Numbered from the stretch's first letter, positions 15,608 to 23,950 are shown. The stretch is 41,177 nucleotides of DNA from Elusimicrobiota bacterium (GCA_016209035.1 JACQWX010000084.1:1-41177); one strand, 5' to 3'. A program made the numbers and translations. Notes: generated from the letters alone by a model not told the origin.

Positions 15608-16492
15608 TTAACAGCGAAAAGACGCTCGCGCAAGCTCGCGAAGCGTTCGGCGCATCCAGCCCTTCGCGCCCAGCCGCAGCGCCTCCTTGGGGCAGGCCTC
15701 CAGGCACCGTCCGCACGAGGTGCAATCCGCGGTCCACCCCGTCGCGCCGGCCACGATCCCGTCCAAGGACGGACACGGCACCTGGGACAGGCAGTCCTTG
15801 CAGCCGTCGCAAGCCTTCTCATCCTTTTGGACACCGAGGAGGGCGAGGGGTTCGGCTGCCCAAGTGACCAGGCCGATGGGGCAGACGAGATAGCAGTAGG
15901 GCCTGAAATAGACCAGGCTCGCCACGGCGATCACGGCCAGCACCGCCAAGCCGCGGCCGTCCAAGGCCCAATGGAGCGACTCGAACCCGTTGAAGGAATC
16001 GTAGGTGATGGTCCCGAAGCCCAGCAGACCCACGACGAAGACGGCGAAGAGCGCGGCCCTCACCCCGTTCGTCACCCGGAACGGCAGGTTCGCGAGCTTG
16101 GGCTGCGCGGGGAACATGTGGAGCAGCTCCTGGAAGCTCCCCAGGGGGCACGCCCAGCCGCAGAAGGACTTCCGGAACAGGACGGTCAATGCCAGCATGA
16201 CCCCCAGCCCGACCGCCAATGGAATGGCGAGCCTGCCCTTGAGCCAGGCGAAGGCGATGAGCTTGTTGAGGCAGCACATGGGGCTGGGATGCATCCCCAG
16301 CGGACCGGAGAGCCCTGGGATGAGCAGGCCCGCCACGCCTCCCAGGAGGATGAAGGACGCGGCCAGGACCGCGACGCGAGGACCAAGGCCTGCCCGCCGC
16401 CGCCATGCGAGGGCCAGCCCAGCGGCCGCGAGCGCGAAGAAGACCAGGTGTTTCGGGGAGAAGATGGAACCAAGCCAAGCGGCCGCCGTCAC
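15608..16492 (-). CDS. NapH-like polytopic 4Fe-4S ferredoxin
   Basis: Membrane protein of about 294 residues with four or five membrane helices and cysteine clusters. Membrane-proximal motifs are FCGWACPLGSFQE and YCYLVCPIGL, as in the NapH/CcoG/RdxA family. Two C-terminal 4Fe-4S motifs follow: CDGCKDCLSQVPCP and CTSCGRCLEACPKEA. Such proteins carry electrons between the quinone pool and periplasmic or membrane redox partners. No NapA, NosR or Rnf genes are visible here, so the partner is unknown. I choose the GTG at 16492 because it overlaps the antiporter stop as GTGA; a TTG at 16507 would add five residues. A CLNKLIAFAW segment near residue 77, in MCCLNK, adds two more cysteines in a loop. 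Confidence 0.8.
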   Translation of the reverse strand: MTAAAWLGSIFSPKHLVFFALAAAGLALAWRRRAGLGPRVAVLAASFILLGGVAGLLIPGLSGPLGMHPSPMCCLNKLIAFAWLKGRLAIPLAVGLGVMLALTVLFRKSFCGWACPLGSFQELLHMFPAQPKLANLPFRVTNGVRAALFAVFVVGLLGFGTITYDSFNGFESLHWALDGRGLAVLAVIAVASLVYFRPYCYLVCPIGLVTWAAEPLALLGVQKDEKACDGCKDCLSQVPCPSLDGIVAGATGWTADCTSCGRCLEACPKEALRLGAKGWMRRTLRELARASFRC

Positions 16493-18558
16493 GAGGAGAC
16501 CGCCCAATCCGGGGATGGGCCCTCGGGCTCCCGGGATGGATCGTTGCCGGTCGTCAGGAATGACTTGGCCTTGTCGATCTGCGCGGATTCCCCGATGAGC
16601 AGGAGCTCGTCGCCGGCCGCCAGCAGGGTCTCAGGGCCGGGGGACGGGACCGGCAGGCCCGAGCGGTTGATCTGGAGGATGCTCGAGCCGGTCCGGGCGC
16701 GCAGGTCGATCTCGCCGATCGTCTTGCCGACGGACCAGGCCGAGGCCCCGAGCGGATGGGCGTCCAGATGGACCTTCTCCGGCGTGAGCGCCGCGGCGAA
16801 GTGCGCCAAGGCCTGGGCAGCGGCCTCGGGCTCGGCGTCCCCCTTGGCCAGGGTATCGTGCAGCAGGAGTTGGAGCTTGGCGTAGAACCGGTTCATGCCG
16901 CGCCACAGGAGCATGCCCACCGCGAGCATGAACGCCAGGGGCAGCAGCGTGAAAGGCCACGGGGGGAGGCTGCTCCAGCTCAAGGCCAGGTACCATGCCG
17001 CGATCAGGCCGGACGCGAGCCCCACCAGGACCTTGGTGCGCATGGGCTTGGCCTCGTGGGGCGAGGTCCCGTCCTCGCCGCGCACCGAAAGCGCCTCGAT
17101 GAGGATCATGGTGACCGCCTGGGTCTTGCGCAGCATGGCGTTGAGGAACGGGAGCGACATGAACGCGGCGAGCGTCCACACCAGGCCGGGGTAGCTCGCG
17201 CCCCATGGGACCCGGTCCTGGGTGTGCCCCGCGGCCAGCAGCAGGGCGCTCACGCCCAGGAAGTTGAGAAGCATCTGGGCCGCGGAGGGGCGGATGAGCT
17301 TCCACGGCCGGCTGGCGCGCGCCGCGGCCTCGAGCCGCAAGATGTTGCGGCGGTACCGGTGCATGACGCGCTCGACCGGCCCGGGGATGATTCCCTTGAC
17401 CCAGCTCGGCGCGCCAGCTGCCTTGGGCAGCAGGACCGACGACGCGAGCGTGGTGGTCAGGCACAAGGTCACGGCCAACGGATAGATCGCCTGACCGGCG
17501 AGGCCGTGGCTCTGGGCGACCTGGGCCAGGATGAAGGAGAACTCTCCGATGGGCAGGGAGGCGAAGCTGGCGTCCGCCGCGGCCACAGACCCCTCTCCCA
17601 CGGCCGCCAGGGCCGCGAAGTTGGCGAGCACCCGGACCGCGACCGTGAAGACGGCCAAGCCCAGCGCAAGCCGCCAGTGCGCCACGAGCCAGGCTGGGTC
17701 GATGAGCATGCCCACCGAGACGAAGAAGACCCCTCCGAAGAGGTCCTTGAAGGGCTCGACCGTTTCGTGGAGCTTGGGGTGCGGGCCGCCCAGCGACGCG
17801 ATGGCCCCGGCCAGGAACGCGCCCAGAGCCGCCGAGAACCCGAGCTTCTCGGTCAGGAGCGAGACGGCGAAGCAGATGCCCACGATGCCCAGGGTGCGCA
17901 CCTCCTCCGAGCCCCCGCGCTCGACCGCGCTGAGCATCCTAGGTAGCACGAGGAGGCCGGCGAAGAGGATGACGCTCACCATGAGCCCGAAGCGGGCCAG
18001 GGTCGAGACCAGGCTCGAGAGATGGGCGTTGCCCACCTGGGCGATGGAGGAGAAGAACGCCACCAGCATCACCGCGATCATGTCCTCGGCGATGAGCTTG
18101 CCCGCCACGAGCTCCTCCCAGCCGGCGCGGCGCCGGGCCCGCTCGAGCAGCGTGCGCGCCACGATGGCCGTGCTCGCCAGCGCGATGGTCCCGCCGAAGG
18201 CGATGCGGTCCATGCCGTGCCAGCCGAGCAGCCGCCCCATGCCGGCCCCCGCGGCCATCATGAACACGAACCCCATCGCCGCGCACAGCCACGCGCGCAC
18301 GCCCACGCGCACGAGACGCTTGAGGTTGAACTCGACGCCGAGGGCGAAGAGGAGGAAGATGACGCCGATGCCGGCCAAGGCCTCGAGGCTGCCGAGGTCG
18401 CGGATGAGGAGCACGGGCGAGGTGCGGGGGCCGATGAGGAGCCCCGCAGCCAGGTACCCCAGGACCGGCGGCTGCCCGAGCCTCCTGAAGAGCAGCAACA
18501 CCGCGGCCGCGGTGAACAAGACGACCGTCAGGTCCTGGAGGAAGACGCCCGCGTTCAT
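16489..18558 (-). CDS. CPA2-family cation/proton antiporter with TrkA-C domain
   Basis: A 689-residue transporter. Residues 1-385 form the Na+/H+-exchanger-type membrane domain of the CPA2 (KefB-like) family, with RRLGQPPVLGYLAAGLLIG near the start and FALGVEF; the first dozen helices are visible. Two further helical pairs (about 435-490 and 520-570) precede a cytoplasmic TrkA-C-type ligand domain (about 590-680, IGEIDLRARTGSSILQINR, then GDELLLIGES). There is no NAD-binding TrkA-N domain. It most likely exchanges K+ or Na+ for H+, gated by a small ligand. It is the first gene after tRNA-His on the minus strand and overlaps the polyferredoxin by GTGA, so cation exchange and redox protein are co-expressed. 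Confidence 0.9.
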   Translation of the reverse strand: MNAGVFLQDLTVVLFTAAAVLLLFRRLGQPPVLGYLAAGLLIGPRTSPVLLIRDLGSLEALAGIGVIFLLFALGVEFNLKRLVRVGVRAWLCAAMGFVFMMAAGAGMGRLLGWHGMDRIAFGGTIALASTAIVARTLLERARRRAGWEELVAGKLIAEDMIAVMLVAFFSSIAQVGNAHLSSLVSTLARFGLMVSVILFAGLLVLPRMLSAVERGGSEEVRTLGIVGICFAVSLLTEKLGFSAALGAFLAGAIASLGGPHPKLHETVEPFKDLFGGVFFVSVGMLIDPAWLVAHWRLALGLAVFTVAVRVLANFAALAAVGEGSVAAADASFASLPIGEFSFILAQVAQSHGLAGQAIYPLAVTLCLTTTLASSVLLPKAAGAPSWVKGIIPGPVERVMHRYRRNILRLEAAARASRPWKLIRPSAAQMLLNFLGVSALLLAAGHTQDRVPWGASYPGLVWTLAAFMSLPFLNAMLRKTQAVTMILIEALSVRGEDGTSPHEAKPMRTKVLVGLASGLIAAWYLALSWSSLPPWPFTLLPLAFMLAVGMLLWRGMNRFYAKLQLLLHDTLAKGDAEPEAAAQALAHFAAALTPEKVHLDAHPLGASAWSVGKTIGEIDLRARTGSSILQINRSGLPVPSPGPETLLAAGDELLLIGESAQIDKAKSFLTTGNDPSREPEGPSPDWAVSS

Positions 18559-18586
18559 GACTGGTTCAAGGGGCCCGAGAAAACCG

Positions 18587-18665
18587 TGGGGTGACTGACG
18601 GGATTCGAACCCGCGGCCTCTTGGTTCACAGCCAAGCGCTCTAACCAGGCTGAGCTACAGTCACC
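18587..18665 (-). tRNA. tRNA-His (GTG)
   Basis: A complete cloverleaf. The acceptor stem is GTGACTG pairing with CAGTCAC, preceded by an extra G (-1, base 18665) facing C73, the hallmark of tRNA-His. The anticodon arm CTTGG-CTGTGAA-CCAAG gives anticodon GTG. The T arm carries GGTTCGAATCC. The 3' CCA is encoded (18587-18589). The antiporter operon begins 28 nt downstream, so the tRNA may be processed from a longer transcript. Confidence 0.97.
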
Positions 18666-18706
18666 GTAAAGTCAAGTTCCAACGGTGACGGCCCCGCCGA
18701 CGGGAG

Positions 18707-18715
18707 ATTATAGCA
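18707..18715 (-). promoter_or_regulatory. Extended -10 promoter for tRNA-His
   Basis: On the minus strand TGC-TATAAT, an extended -10 element with a consensus hexamer, expected to start transcription near 18700, about 35 nt before the tRNA. The -35 is weak. Confidence 0.65.
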
Positions 18716-18804
18716 TAGGCCCAAGGACCCACACCATCCGGGGACCTGCGACCCTCGCAAGCGCAGGCCTCAGCCGTTACACTTCTAGTATGGAGGCAAG
18801 AACC

Positions 18805-19995
18805 ATGAGCACGAAGAAACTCCTTACCGCCGCGGTCGCCGTCCTTCTTCTCTCCCCTTCGGCGTACGCGGCGAGAAAATCCAGCCAGGCCAAGCACCGG
18901 ACGCTTCTGAACGCCGGCATCGCGAGCATGAAGAGCCGGGACTACGGCCGAGCCATCCAGGATTTCGCCGAGGCGGCCCAGGCAGGCAAGTCCGCGGAAG
19001 CGTACTTCCTGCTCGCCTACGCCAGGTACCAGAAGGCCTTCGCAGGCGGCACCCCTGAGAACGCCGACCGGGAAGAGGCGGCTTTGGCCATCAAGGCCTA
19101 CAACGCCGCTCTGGGCATGGACCCCGGCTTGGACACGGTCGCGGCGCCTTACCGCGTCTACCACAGCTTGGGCCTGTGCTACGAGGCGGTCGGAGCCGAC
19201 GAGAAGGCCATCGAAGCCTACCGGAAGGCCTTCCAGGCCTCGCCCGACAACCCCATGCTTCCTCTCTACGCCGCGAGGCTGCGCTACCGCATGAACGACG
19301 TCCCACGGTCCGCCGCCAACCTGGCCCTCGCCCTGCGCAAGGCCCGCCAGGCCAACAAGGACAAGGCCCTCGTCAGAATGGTCAGGACCGATCCCTTCTT
19401 CGCCTCCATGCTCAAGAGCGACCTGAACCGCGGCATCGTCTCCGAATATGAGCCGGGCGCCGAGGAGATGCGCGACGCGGTCCGCGACACCCCTCCGGAC
19501 CAGAGGAGGCAGATCCTCGCCGAGGCCCAGGCTGACTCGGCGGCGCTCAGGCGCCTGGCGGCCGCCGACGAGGAGTTCCGGTTCAACCGGTTCCGCGAGG
19601 CCATCGACGGCTATAATGAGACTCTCCTCTTGAACCAGGAGTCAGCGGTCCTCAACCGGACGCAGCTTTCGCTCGTGTACGAGAAGATGGGCACGGCCTA
19701 CAACAGGCTCGGCCTGTCGAACGGGGCCATCAAGGCGCTGCGGTTCTCGGTCCAGGAGATGCCGGGCAACTCCAACGCCTACTATCAGCTCTCCCTAGCC
19801 TACGCAGTCTCCGGGAAGTACTCCCAGTCCCTGCGGGCGCTGGGCGAGTCGTTCAAGAACGCGCCCTCGGACGCGGAACTGCGCAAGCTCTCTCTCTTGG
19901 CCAGGACCGATTCCGAACTCGAGCCCATCCGGGACCTCCCGGGCTTTCAGTCGCTGCTCGGGCCCTACATGGAACGGCTCCAGGCCCGCAGGTAG
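18805..19995 (+). CDS. Exported TPR-repeat protein
   Basis: I start at the ATG at 18805, since GGAGG lies 8 nt upstream and the protein then opens with a signal peptide (STKKLLTAAVAVLLLSPSAYA). The 396-residue product is mainly helical TPR-like repeats: residues about 28-150 (ASMKSRDYGRAIQDFAEA, AIKAYNAALGMDP, DEKAIEAYRKAFQASPDN) and a second block at about 255-380 (FRFNRFREAIDGYNETL, YNRLGLSNGAIKALRFSV, QLSLAYAVSGKYSQSLRAL). TPR proteins scaffold protein complexes, here outside the cytoplasm. It is monocistronic: a divergent tRNA gene lies upstream and a terminator-like structure downstream. The partner is unknown. Confidence 0.85.
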   Translation: MSTKKLLTAAVAVLLLSPSAYAARKSSQAKHRTLLNAGIASMKSRDYGRAIQDFAEAAQAGKSAEAYFLLAYARYQKAFAGGTPENADREEAALAIKAYNAALGMDPGLDTVAAPYRVYHSLGLCYEAVGADEKAIEAYRKAFQASPDNPMLPLYAARLRYRMNDVPRSAANLALALRKARQANKDKALVRMVRTDPFFASMLKSDLNRGIVSEYEPGAEEMRDAVRDTPPDQRRQILAEAQADSAALRRLAAADEEFRFNRFREAIDGYNETLLLNQESAVLNRTQLSLVYEKMGTAYNRLGLSNGAIKALRFSVQEMPGNSNAYYQLSLAYAVSGKYSQSLRALGESFKNAPSDAELRKLSLLARTDSELEPIRDLPGFQSLLGPYMERLQARR

Positions 19996-20022
19996 CTTTA
20001 AGCCGTCCTTCCGGCGAGAAAA

Positions 20023-20050
20023 GGAGCGATAAAACGCTTTTTTCCGCTCC
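20023..20050 (+). terminator. Likely intrinsic terminator
   Basis: AGCG-ATAAAA-CGCT followed by six T (20025-20043), with an alternative longer pairing GGAGCG/CGCTCC (20023-20028 with 20045-20050). The stem is short, so termination may be partial. Confidence 0.5.
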
Positions 20051-20080
20051 TATTGCGGCCTCCGACGGAGAAATGGTAAG

Positions 20081-20102
20081 CTCTTATTTAAGAGGATATA
20101 GT
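20081..20102 (+). promoter_or_regulatory. Palindrome and -10 before the Crp/Fnr gene
   Basis: CTCTTA-TT-TAAGAG (20081-20094) is a perfect 14-bp palindrome directly upstream of a TATAGT -10 (20097-20102). The expected start near 20109 leaves only about 5 nt before the ATG, in an AT-rich island, with no Shine-Dalgarno at a usable distance. The palindrome overlaps the -35 to -10 gap and could be an operator. Confidence 0.45.
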
Positions 20103-20113
20103 CATTTAATGTA

Positions 20114-20818
20114 ATGGCTTTTACCAAGAGAGATGCGCCCAATTGCGATTGGTGCCCACATAGGTCCAATTGTTATTATGACCTGATAGGCACCAAGGAG
20201 GCCAAGAAGACCTGGAAGGACATGCGCCTGTCGCACACCTTCCGCACCGGGGAAGTGGTCATGTACGAGGGTGAGACGCCCCACGCCCTCTACGTGGTCT
20301 GCACCGGCAAGGTCAAGGTCTACAAGTCGAGCCGCACGGGCCAACAGCTCACCACCCGCATCGAGTACCCCGGCGACCTCGTCGGCCATATCACCATGCT
20401 CGCCGAGGGGACCTACACGAGCAACGTGGAGGCCCTGGAGCCGAGCGCTATCTCCATGATCGACAAGCGCACCTTCCTCAACTTCCTCGTCAAGTTCCCG
20501 AACTCCGCGCTCGCCCTGCTCAGAGTCCTCTCCATCGACGTGCGCCGGGGCGAGAACAAGGCCCGGGACATCGCCTTCAAGCCCGCCCGAGGCCGCCTGG
20601 CCGACACCCTGCTCGGGATGATGCAGCCCAGGAAGCCCTATCCCGTCATCTCCGGCATCAAGCGCCGGGACCTCGGCGAGATGTCGGGCCTGACCATCGA
20701 GACCACGGTCCGGCTCCTCAAGGACTTCGAGCAGAGGAGCATCATCCGCAGGGAAGAGAAAGACATCGTCATCCTGAACCCGGACCAACTCAAGGCCTTG
20801 TCCGGGACCGCCGCCTAG
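20114..20818 (+). CDS. Crp/Fnr-family regulator with N-terminal cysteine triad
   Basis: A 234-residue regulator. Residues about 35-130 are the cyclic-nucleotide-binding-like beta-roll (GEVVMYEGETPHALYVVCTGKVKVYK, then EYPGDLVGH and a MIDKRTFLNFL strand-helix). The dimer helix follows, and residues about 165-230 are the winged helix-turn-helix, with recognition helix TIETTVRLLKDFEQRSII. The N-terminus carries Cys11, Cys14 and Cys20, the exact C-X2-C-X5-C spacing of E. coli FNR; a fourth cysteine is Cys63. This makes an oxygen-sensing 4Fe-4S cluster plausible, though many family members have such cysteines without a cluster. The R-x4-TG-x6-R ligand motif of CRP is not obvious. It probably binds TTGA-N6-TCAA boxes, one of which lies 8 nt beyond its own stop. 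Confidence 0.9.
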   Translation: MAFTKRDAPNCDWCPHRSNCYYDLIGTKEAKKTWKDMRLSHTFRTGEVVMYEGETPHALYVVCTGKVKVYKSSRTGQQLTTRIEYPGDLVGHITMLAEGTYTSNVEALEPSAISMIDKRTFLNFLVKFPNSALALLRVLSIDVRRGENKARDIAFKPARGRLADTLLGMMQPRKPYPVISGIKRRDLGEMSGLTIETTVRLLKDFEQRSIIRREEKDIVILNPDQLKALSGTAA

Positions 20819-20825
20819 CCTGCGG

Positions 20826-20839
20826 TTGACTTGGGTCAA
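20826..20839 (+). promoter_or_regulatory. Perfect FNR/CRP-type box
   Basis: TTGAC-TTGG-GTCAA, a perfect 5-bp dyad with 4-nt spacing between the Crp/Fnr stop and the small-peptide gene. One position per half differs from the strict FNR consensus TTGAT-N4-ATCAA. It is likely the binding site of the adjacent regulator. Confidence 0.6.
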
Positions 20840-20847
20840 TGATGGGC

Positions 20848-20866
20848 ATCAATGCGGCCCATTGAC
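20848..20866 (+). promoter_or_regulatory. Second dyad in the small-peptide promoter
   Basis: ATCAATG-CGGCC-CATTGAC, a near-perfect inverted repeat between the FNR-like box and a TATACT -10 (20899-20904). No -35 hexamer stands 17 nt before that -10, which fits an activated promoter. The start would be near 20911. Confidence 0.45.
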
Positions 20867-20933
20867 TGTTCTCATTTCAAGGAAGGCGACGAAGACCGTA
20901 TACTATCCATGTAAGATTTCGGAGGACATGAAG

Positions 20934-21116
20934 ATGCTCGAACTGATCCTGCTCGCAAGCCTCAATGCCGCCAACCCCGCGACCGCCCAGGTCCAGCCCT
21001 GCGTGTGGCCCAACCTCTGCGCCTCCCAGCCCGCGGCCGTCGCCCAGGCTGATGTGAAGCCCGAGCCCAAGGCGAAGGACTACGAAACCTGCGTGTGGCC
21101 CAACAGGTGTTCCTAG
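20934..21116 (+). CDS. Small exported peptide with twin CVWPN motifs
   Basis: A 60-residue protein, preceded by GGAGG 8 nt upstream of the ATG at 20934 (the ATG at 20928 is only 2 nt from it). Residues 1-19 form a short signal-like sequence (LELILLASLNAANPATAQ). The mature part is a Pro/Ala/Lys spacer flanked by two copies of the same C-X5-C motif: CVWPNLC (23-29) and CVWPNRC (53-59, at the extreme C-terminus). The motif repeat and exact Trp-Pro-Asn core argue for a functional short peptide: disulfide loops, metal or heme binding, or a leader for modification. I recognise no family. It is controlled by its own FNR-like region and closed by a strong terminator, so it forms a single-gene unit. 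Confidence 0.75.
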   Translation: MLELILLASLNAANPATAQVQPCVWPNLCASQPAAVAQADVKPEPKAKDYETCVWPNRCS

Positions 21117-21144
21117 TCTAAGATTCCGCCTCAACCATAACCAC

Positions 21145-21177
21145 AGCGGCCCCGGGAGACCGGGGCCGCTCCCTTTT
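21145..21177 (+). terminator. Strong intrinsic terminator
   Basis: AGCGGCCCCGG-GAGA-CCGGGGCCGCT, an 11-bp perfect stem with a 4-nt loop, followed by CCCTTTT. It closes the small-peptide gene and also faces the end of upp. Confidence 0.85.
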
Positions 21178-21183
21178 GCGGGG

Positions 21184-21810
21184 TCAAGTGGCGAAAAGCC
21201 TGTCCCCGGCATCCCCCAAGCCAGGCAGGATGTAGCCCTTCCTGTCGAGCCTGGGGTCGAGACCCGCGGTGTAGATGGGGACGTCGGGATGGGCCGAGTG
21301 GACCCGGCGCACGCCCGCGCGCGAGGCGATGATGCACAGGAGCGCGATCTGCCGGGCGCCGTCGGTCTTGACGATGCGCAGAGCCTCGGCGGCGGAGCCC
21401 CCGGTGGCGAGCATGGGGTCGCACAGGACGAGGAAGGAGTCCTTGAGGTCAGGAGGCAGCCGGACGTAGTAGCGCACGGGGTTGAGGGTCTCCTCGTTGC
21501 GGTAGAGTCCGATGTGGCCGATGCGGGCGGCCGGCGCCAGATCGAGCAGGCCCCCCAGCATCCCCAAGCCCGCGCGCAGGACCGCGACCAGAGTGATGCT
21601 CTGGTCTAAGGCCACGGCCCTGGCCCGCTTAAGGGGAGTGGGCACGGACCGCACCTTGGTGCGCAGGCCCCGCAGGGCCTCGCAGCCCATGAGGGCGGAG
21701 GCGGTCTCCATGGCGCAGCGGAACCCAGCCGGAGTGGTGCGCCTGTCCCGCAGGAGGGCGAGCTTCTCCTGCACGAGGGGATGGTCCGAGACGATCAGGC
21801 GGCCGGGCAC
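21184..21810 (-). CDS. upp: Uracil phosphoribosyltransferase
   Basis: A 208-residue enzyme converting uracil and PRPP to UMP. The PRPP loop is DPMLATGGSA, preceded by strands LVAVLRAGLGM and followed by the family's C-terminal motif GYILPGLGDAGDRLFAT, with its Asp-Pro-Arg region intact. The GTG start overlaps the end of the thymidine phosphorylase gene by 16 nt, and the whole family N-terminus is in frame. It is the last gene of the PNP-DeoA-Upp salvage block. Length is normal. Confidence 0.95.
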   Translation of the reverse strand: MPGRLIVSDHPLVQEKLALLRDRRTTPAGFRCAMETASALMGCEALRGLRTKVRSVPTPLKRARAVALDQSITLVAVLRAGLGMLGGLLDLAPAARIGHIGLYRNEETLNPVRYYVRLPPDLKDSFLVLCDPMLATGGSAAEALRIVKTDGARQIALLCIIASRAGVRRVHSAHPDVPIYTAGLDPRLDRKGYILPGLGDAGDRLFAT

Positions 21811-23111
21811 AGGATCTTCCTCACGACTGTTTGGACCTTCGCAGGCCGAGCGCCCAGCTCAAGAGCCTCCAGGTACTTCTTCGCGGCCTCGCGCAGCCCC
21901 GACGCGGACGAGCCGTAGAGGGTCGCCACGACATCGCCCTTCCTGACCCGGTCGCCGGTCTTCTTCTCCATGCGGATGCCGGCGCCGTAGTCGAGGTCGT
22001 CTTCCATGCGCGCGCGCCCGGCGCCCAGGAGGAGCGCGGCGTGTCCCACGGTCCGGGCCGAGAGCCCCCGCACGAATCCGGAGCGCGGCGCGCGGACCGG
22101 CAGGCTCGACGAGGCCTTAGGCAGGGTTCCAAAGTCGTCGGCAACCTTAGGGTCGCCGCCTTGGAACCGCACCATCTCCTTGAAGCGGCGGAAGGCCGCG
22201 CCGCTGCGGATCAAGCCCTCGCAGCGCTCCCGCCCCTCGTCGGCGGTTCGGACCGCGCCGCCGAGCTTGAGCATCCAGCCGCCCAGGACCAGCAGGCATT
22301 CCAGGTAGTCGGGCGCCGTGGTCTCGCCCTGCAGGACCTCGACCGCCTGGCGGACCTCCAGGGCGTTCCCCACGAACCTGCCGAGAGGCTGATCCATGGA
22401 AGTGATGATCGCCGCGGCCTTGAGGCCGAGACCCCGGGCCGTGGCCACCAATGCCTGCGCCCCGACCTCGGCGCGAGCGTACTCCGTGAAGAAGGCGCCC
22501 GAGCCGGTCTTGACGTCGAGGACCAGGGCGTCGAGGTCCTCGGCGAGCTTCTTGGAGAGGATGCTCGAGACGATGAGGGGGAGGGACTCCACGGTCCCGG
22601 TCGCGTCGCGCAGGCGGTAGAGCTTGCGGTCGGCCGGCGCCAGGTCCTTGGTAGCCGCGAACATGCACACGCCGATGGCTTCAAGCTGGCGCTTGATGCG
22701 ACGCTCGGGGAGGCCCACCTTGAAGCCGGGGATGGCCTCGAGCTTGTCGAGGGTCCCGCCGGTGTGCCCGAGGCCCCGCCCGGACATCATGGGGACGACC
22801 AGCCCGGCTGCCGCGGCAAGAGGAGCCAGCGCGATCGAGACCCCGTCGCCCACGCCGCCGGTGGAGTGCTTGTCGATCTTGGGGGATCGCAAGCCCTTGA
22901 GCCTGAGCCTCGAGCCCGAGGCCGCCATCTCGCGGGTCATGGCCACGGTCTCGGCCGTGTCCATGCCGTTGAGCGCCACGGCCATGAGCCACGACGCGAG
23001 CTGGTAGTCCGGCGCCGTGCCGTCGGCCGCGGACCGGGCGATGAAGCGGATCTCCTCGGCGGTGTGGCTCAAGGCCTCGCGCTTCTTGACGATGAGGTCT
23101 AGGAATCGCAT
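21795..23111 (-). CDS. deoA: Thymidine or pyrimidine-nucleoside phosphorylase
   Basis: A 438-residue enzyme that splits thymidine (or uridine) with phosphate into base and sugar-1-phosphate. Motifs: KIDKHSTGGVGD (phosphate binding) and the family signature SGRGLGHTGGTLDKLEAIPGF at about residues 110-130, a Lys in the KLYRLRDATGTV region, and a C-terminal domain with KKTGDRVRKGDVVATLYG. Whether it is DeoA- or Pdp-type cannot be told from the sequence alone. It overlaps PNP by 13 nt and upp by 16 nt, so the three are translated from one message. Confidence 0.93.
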   Translation of the reverse strand: MRFLDLIVKKREALSHTAEEIRFIARSAADGTAPDYQLASWLMAVALNGMDTAETVAMTREMAASGSRLRLKGLRSPKIDKHSTGGVGDGVSIALAPLAAAAGLVVPMMSGRGLGHTGGTLDKLEAIPGFKVGLPERRIKRQLEAIGVCMFAATKDLAPADRKLYRLRDATGTVESLPLIVSSILSKKLAEDLDALVLDVKTGSGAFFTEYARAEVGAQALVATARGLGLKAAAIITSMDQPLGRFVGNALEVRQAVEVLQGETTAPDYLECLLVLGGWMLKLGGAVRTADEGRERCEGLIRSGAAFRRFKEMVRFQGGDPKVADDFGTLPKASSSLPVRAPRSGFVRGLSARTVGHAALLLGAGRARMEDDLDYGAGIRMEKKTGDRVRKGDVVATLYGSSASGLREAAKKYLEALELGARPAKVQTVVRKILCPAA

Positions 23112-23950
23112 AGCGAGGCCGGGGCGAGCTTCAGCAGGTCGTGCAGGACGCCCTTCAAGGGGCCGGAGACCGACTTGCCGAGCGCCAAGACCTCGGAATG
23201 GATCAACGACGCGCCGGGCAGGCCGCTCGCCATGTTGGCTACCCAGGTGAGGACCATGGTCCGCACGCCCATCTGCCGGGCCACGATGACCTCGGGCACC
23301 ACGGACATCCCGACCACGTCGGCGCCAAGCCTGGCAAAGGCCCTGATCTCGGCCGGCGTCTCGTAGGACGGCCCGCCGGTCGCCACGTAGACGCCCTCGT
23401 GCGCCGGGACCCTGCGCTTCCTGCAGATCCCCATGACGAGCCTGCGCATCCTCGGATCGTAGGCGTCCGTGAGGTCCGGGAACATCTCTCCGAACTCCTC
23501 CTCATGGAAGGCCCGCAACGGGTTGCGGCCCATGAAGTTGATGTGGTCCTTCAAGACCACGAAATGGCCCGGCTTGATCCTCGCCCGGAGCGACCCCACG
23601 GCCGAGGTGATGATGAGGCGCTTGAGGCCCAGGTACTCCATGACGCGGATGGGGAGCGCGATCGTCTCCATGGAGTGCCCTTCATAGTAGTGGAAGCGCC
23701 CCTGCATGACCGCGATCGGCAGGCCGTTCAAGCCGCCCAGGACGAGCTTGCCCTCGTGACCCGCGACCGTGGTCCGGGGGAAATGGGGGATCTGCGTGAA
23801 GGGGATGATCCTCATGCCTTCGAGGTGCGGGACCGCCTCGGAAAGGCCGCTGCCCAGGATGAGGCCGACCTTGCACTGGACGCCCGGGACCTTCTTCTTG
23901 ATGAAGCCGACCGCGTCGCGGATGCTGCCCACGTATTTCTCGATCTTCAT
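23099..23950 (-). CDS. Purine nucleoside phosphorylase (trimeric class)
   Basis: A 283-residue enzyme releasing purine bases from nucleosides by phosphorolysis. The motif order is that of trimeric PNPs: GSGLS (phosphate), FPRTTVAGHEGKLVLG, GRFHYYEGHSM, TSAVGSL and GGPSYETPAEIRAF, with a VVGMSVVPE segment after it and TWVANMAS close to the C-terminus. Ribose-1-phosphate is the other product. The gene begins 27 nt after the CoA-transferase stop with an extended -10-like TGC-TACACT (minus, 23961-23969) in between, so it may have its own promoter as first gene of the salvage block. Confidence 0.93.
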   Translation of the reverse strand: MKIEKYVGSIRDAVGFIKKKVPGVQCKVGLILGSGLSEAVPHLEGMRIIPFTQIPHFPRTTVAGHEGKLVLGGLNGLPIAVMQGRFHYYEGHSMETIALPIRVMEYLGLKRLIITSAVGSLRARIKPGHFVVLKDHINFMGRNPLRAFHEEEFGEMFPDLTDAYDPRMRRLVMGICRKRRVPAHEGVYVATGGPSYETPAEIRAFARLGADVVGMSVVPEVIVARQMGVRTMVLTWVANMASGLPGASLIHSEVLALGKSVSGPLKGVLHDLLKLAPASLCDS

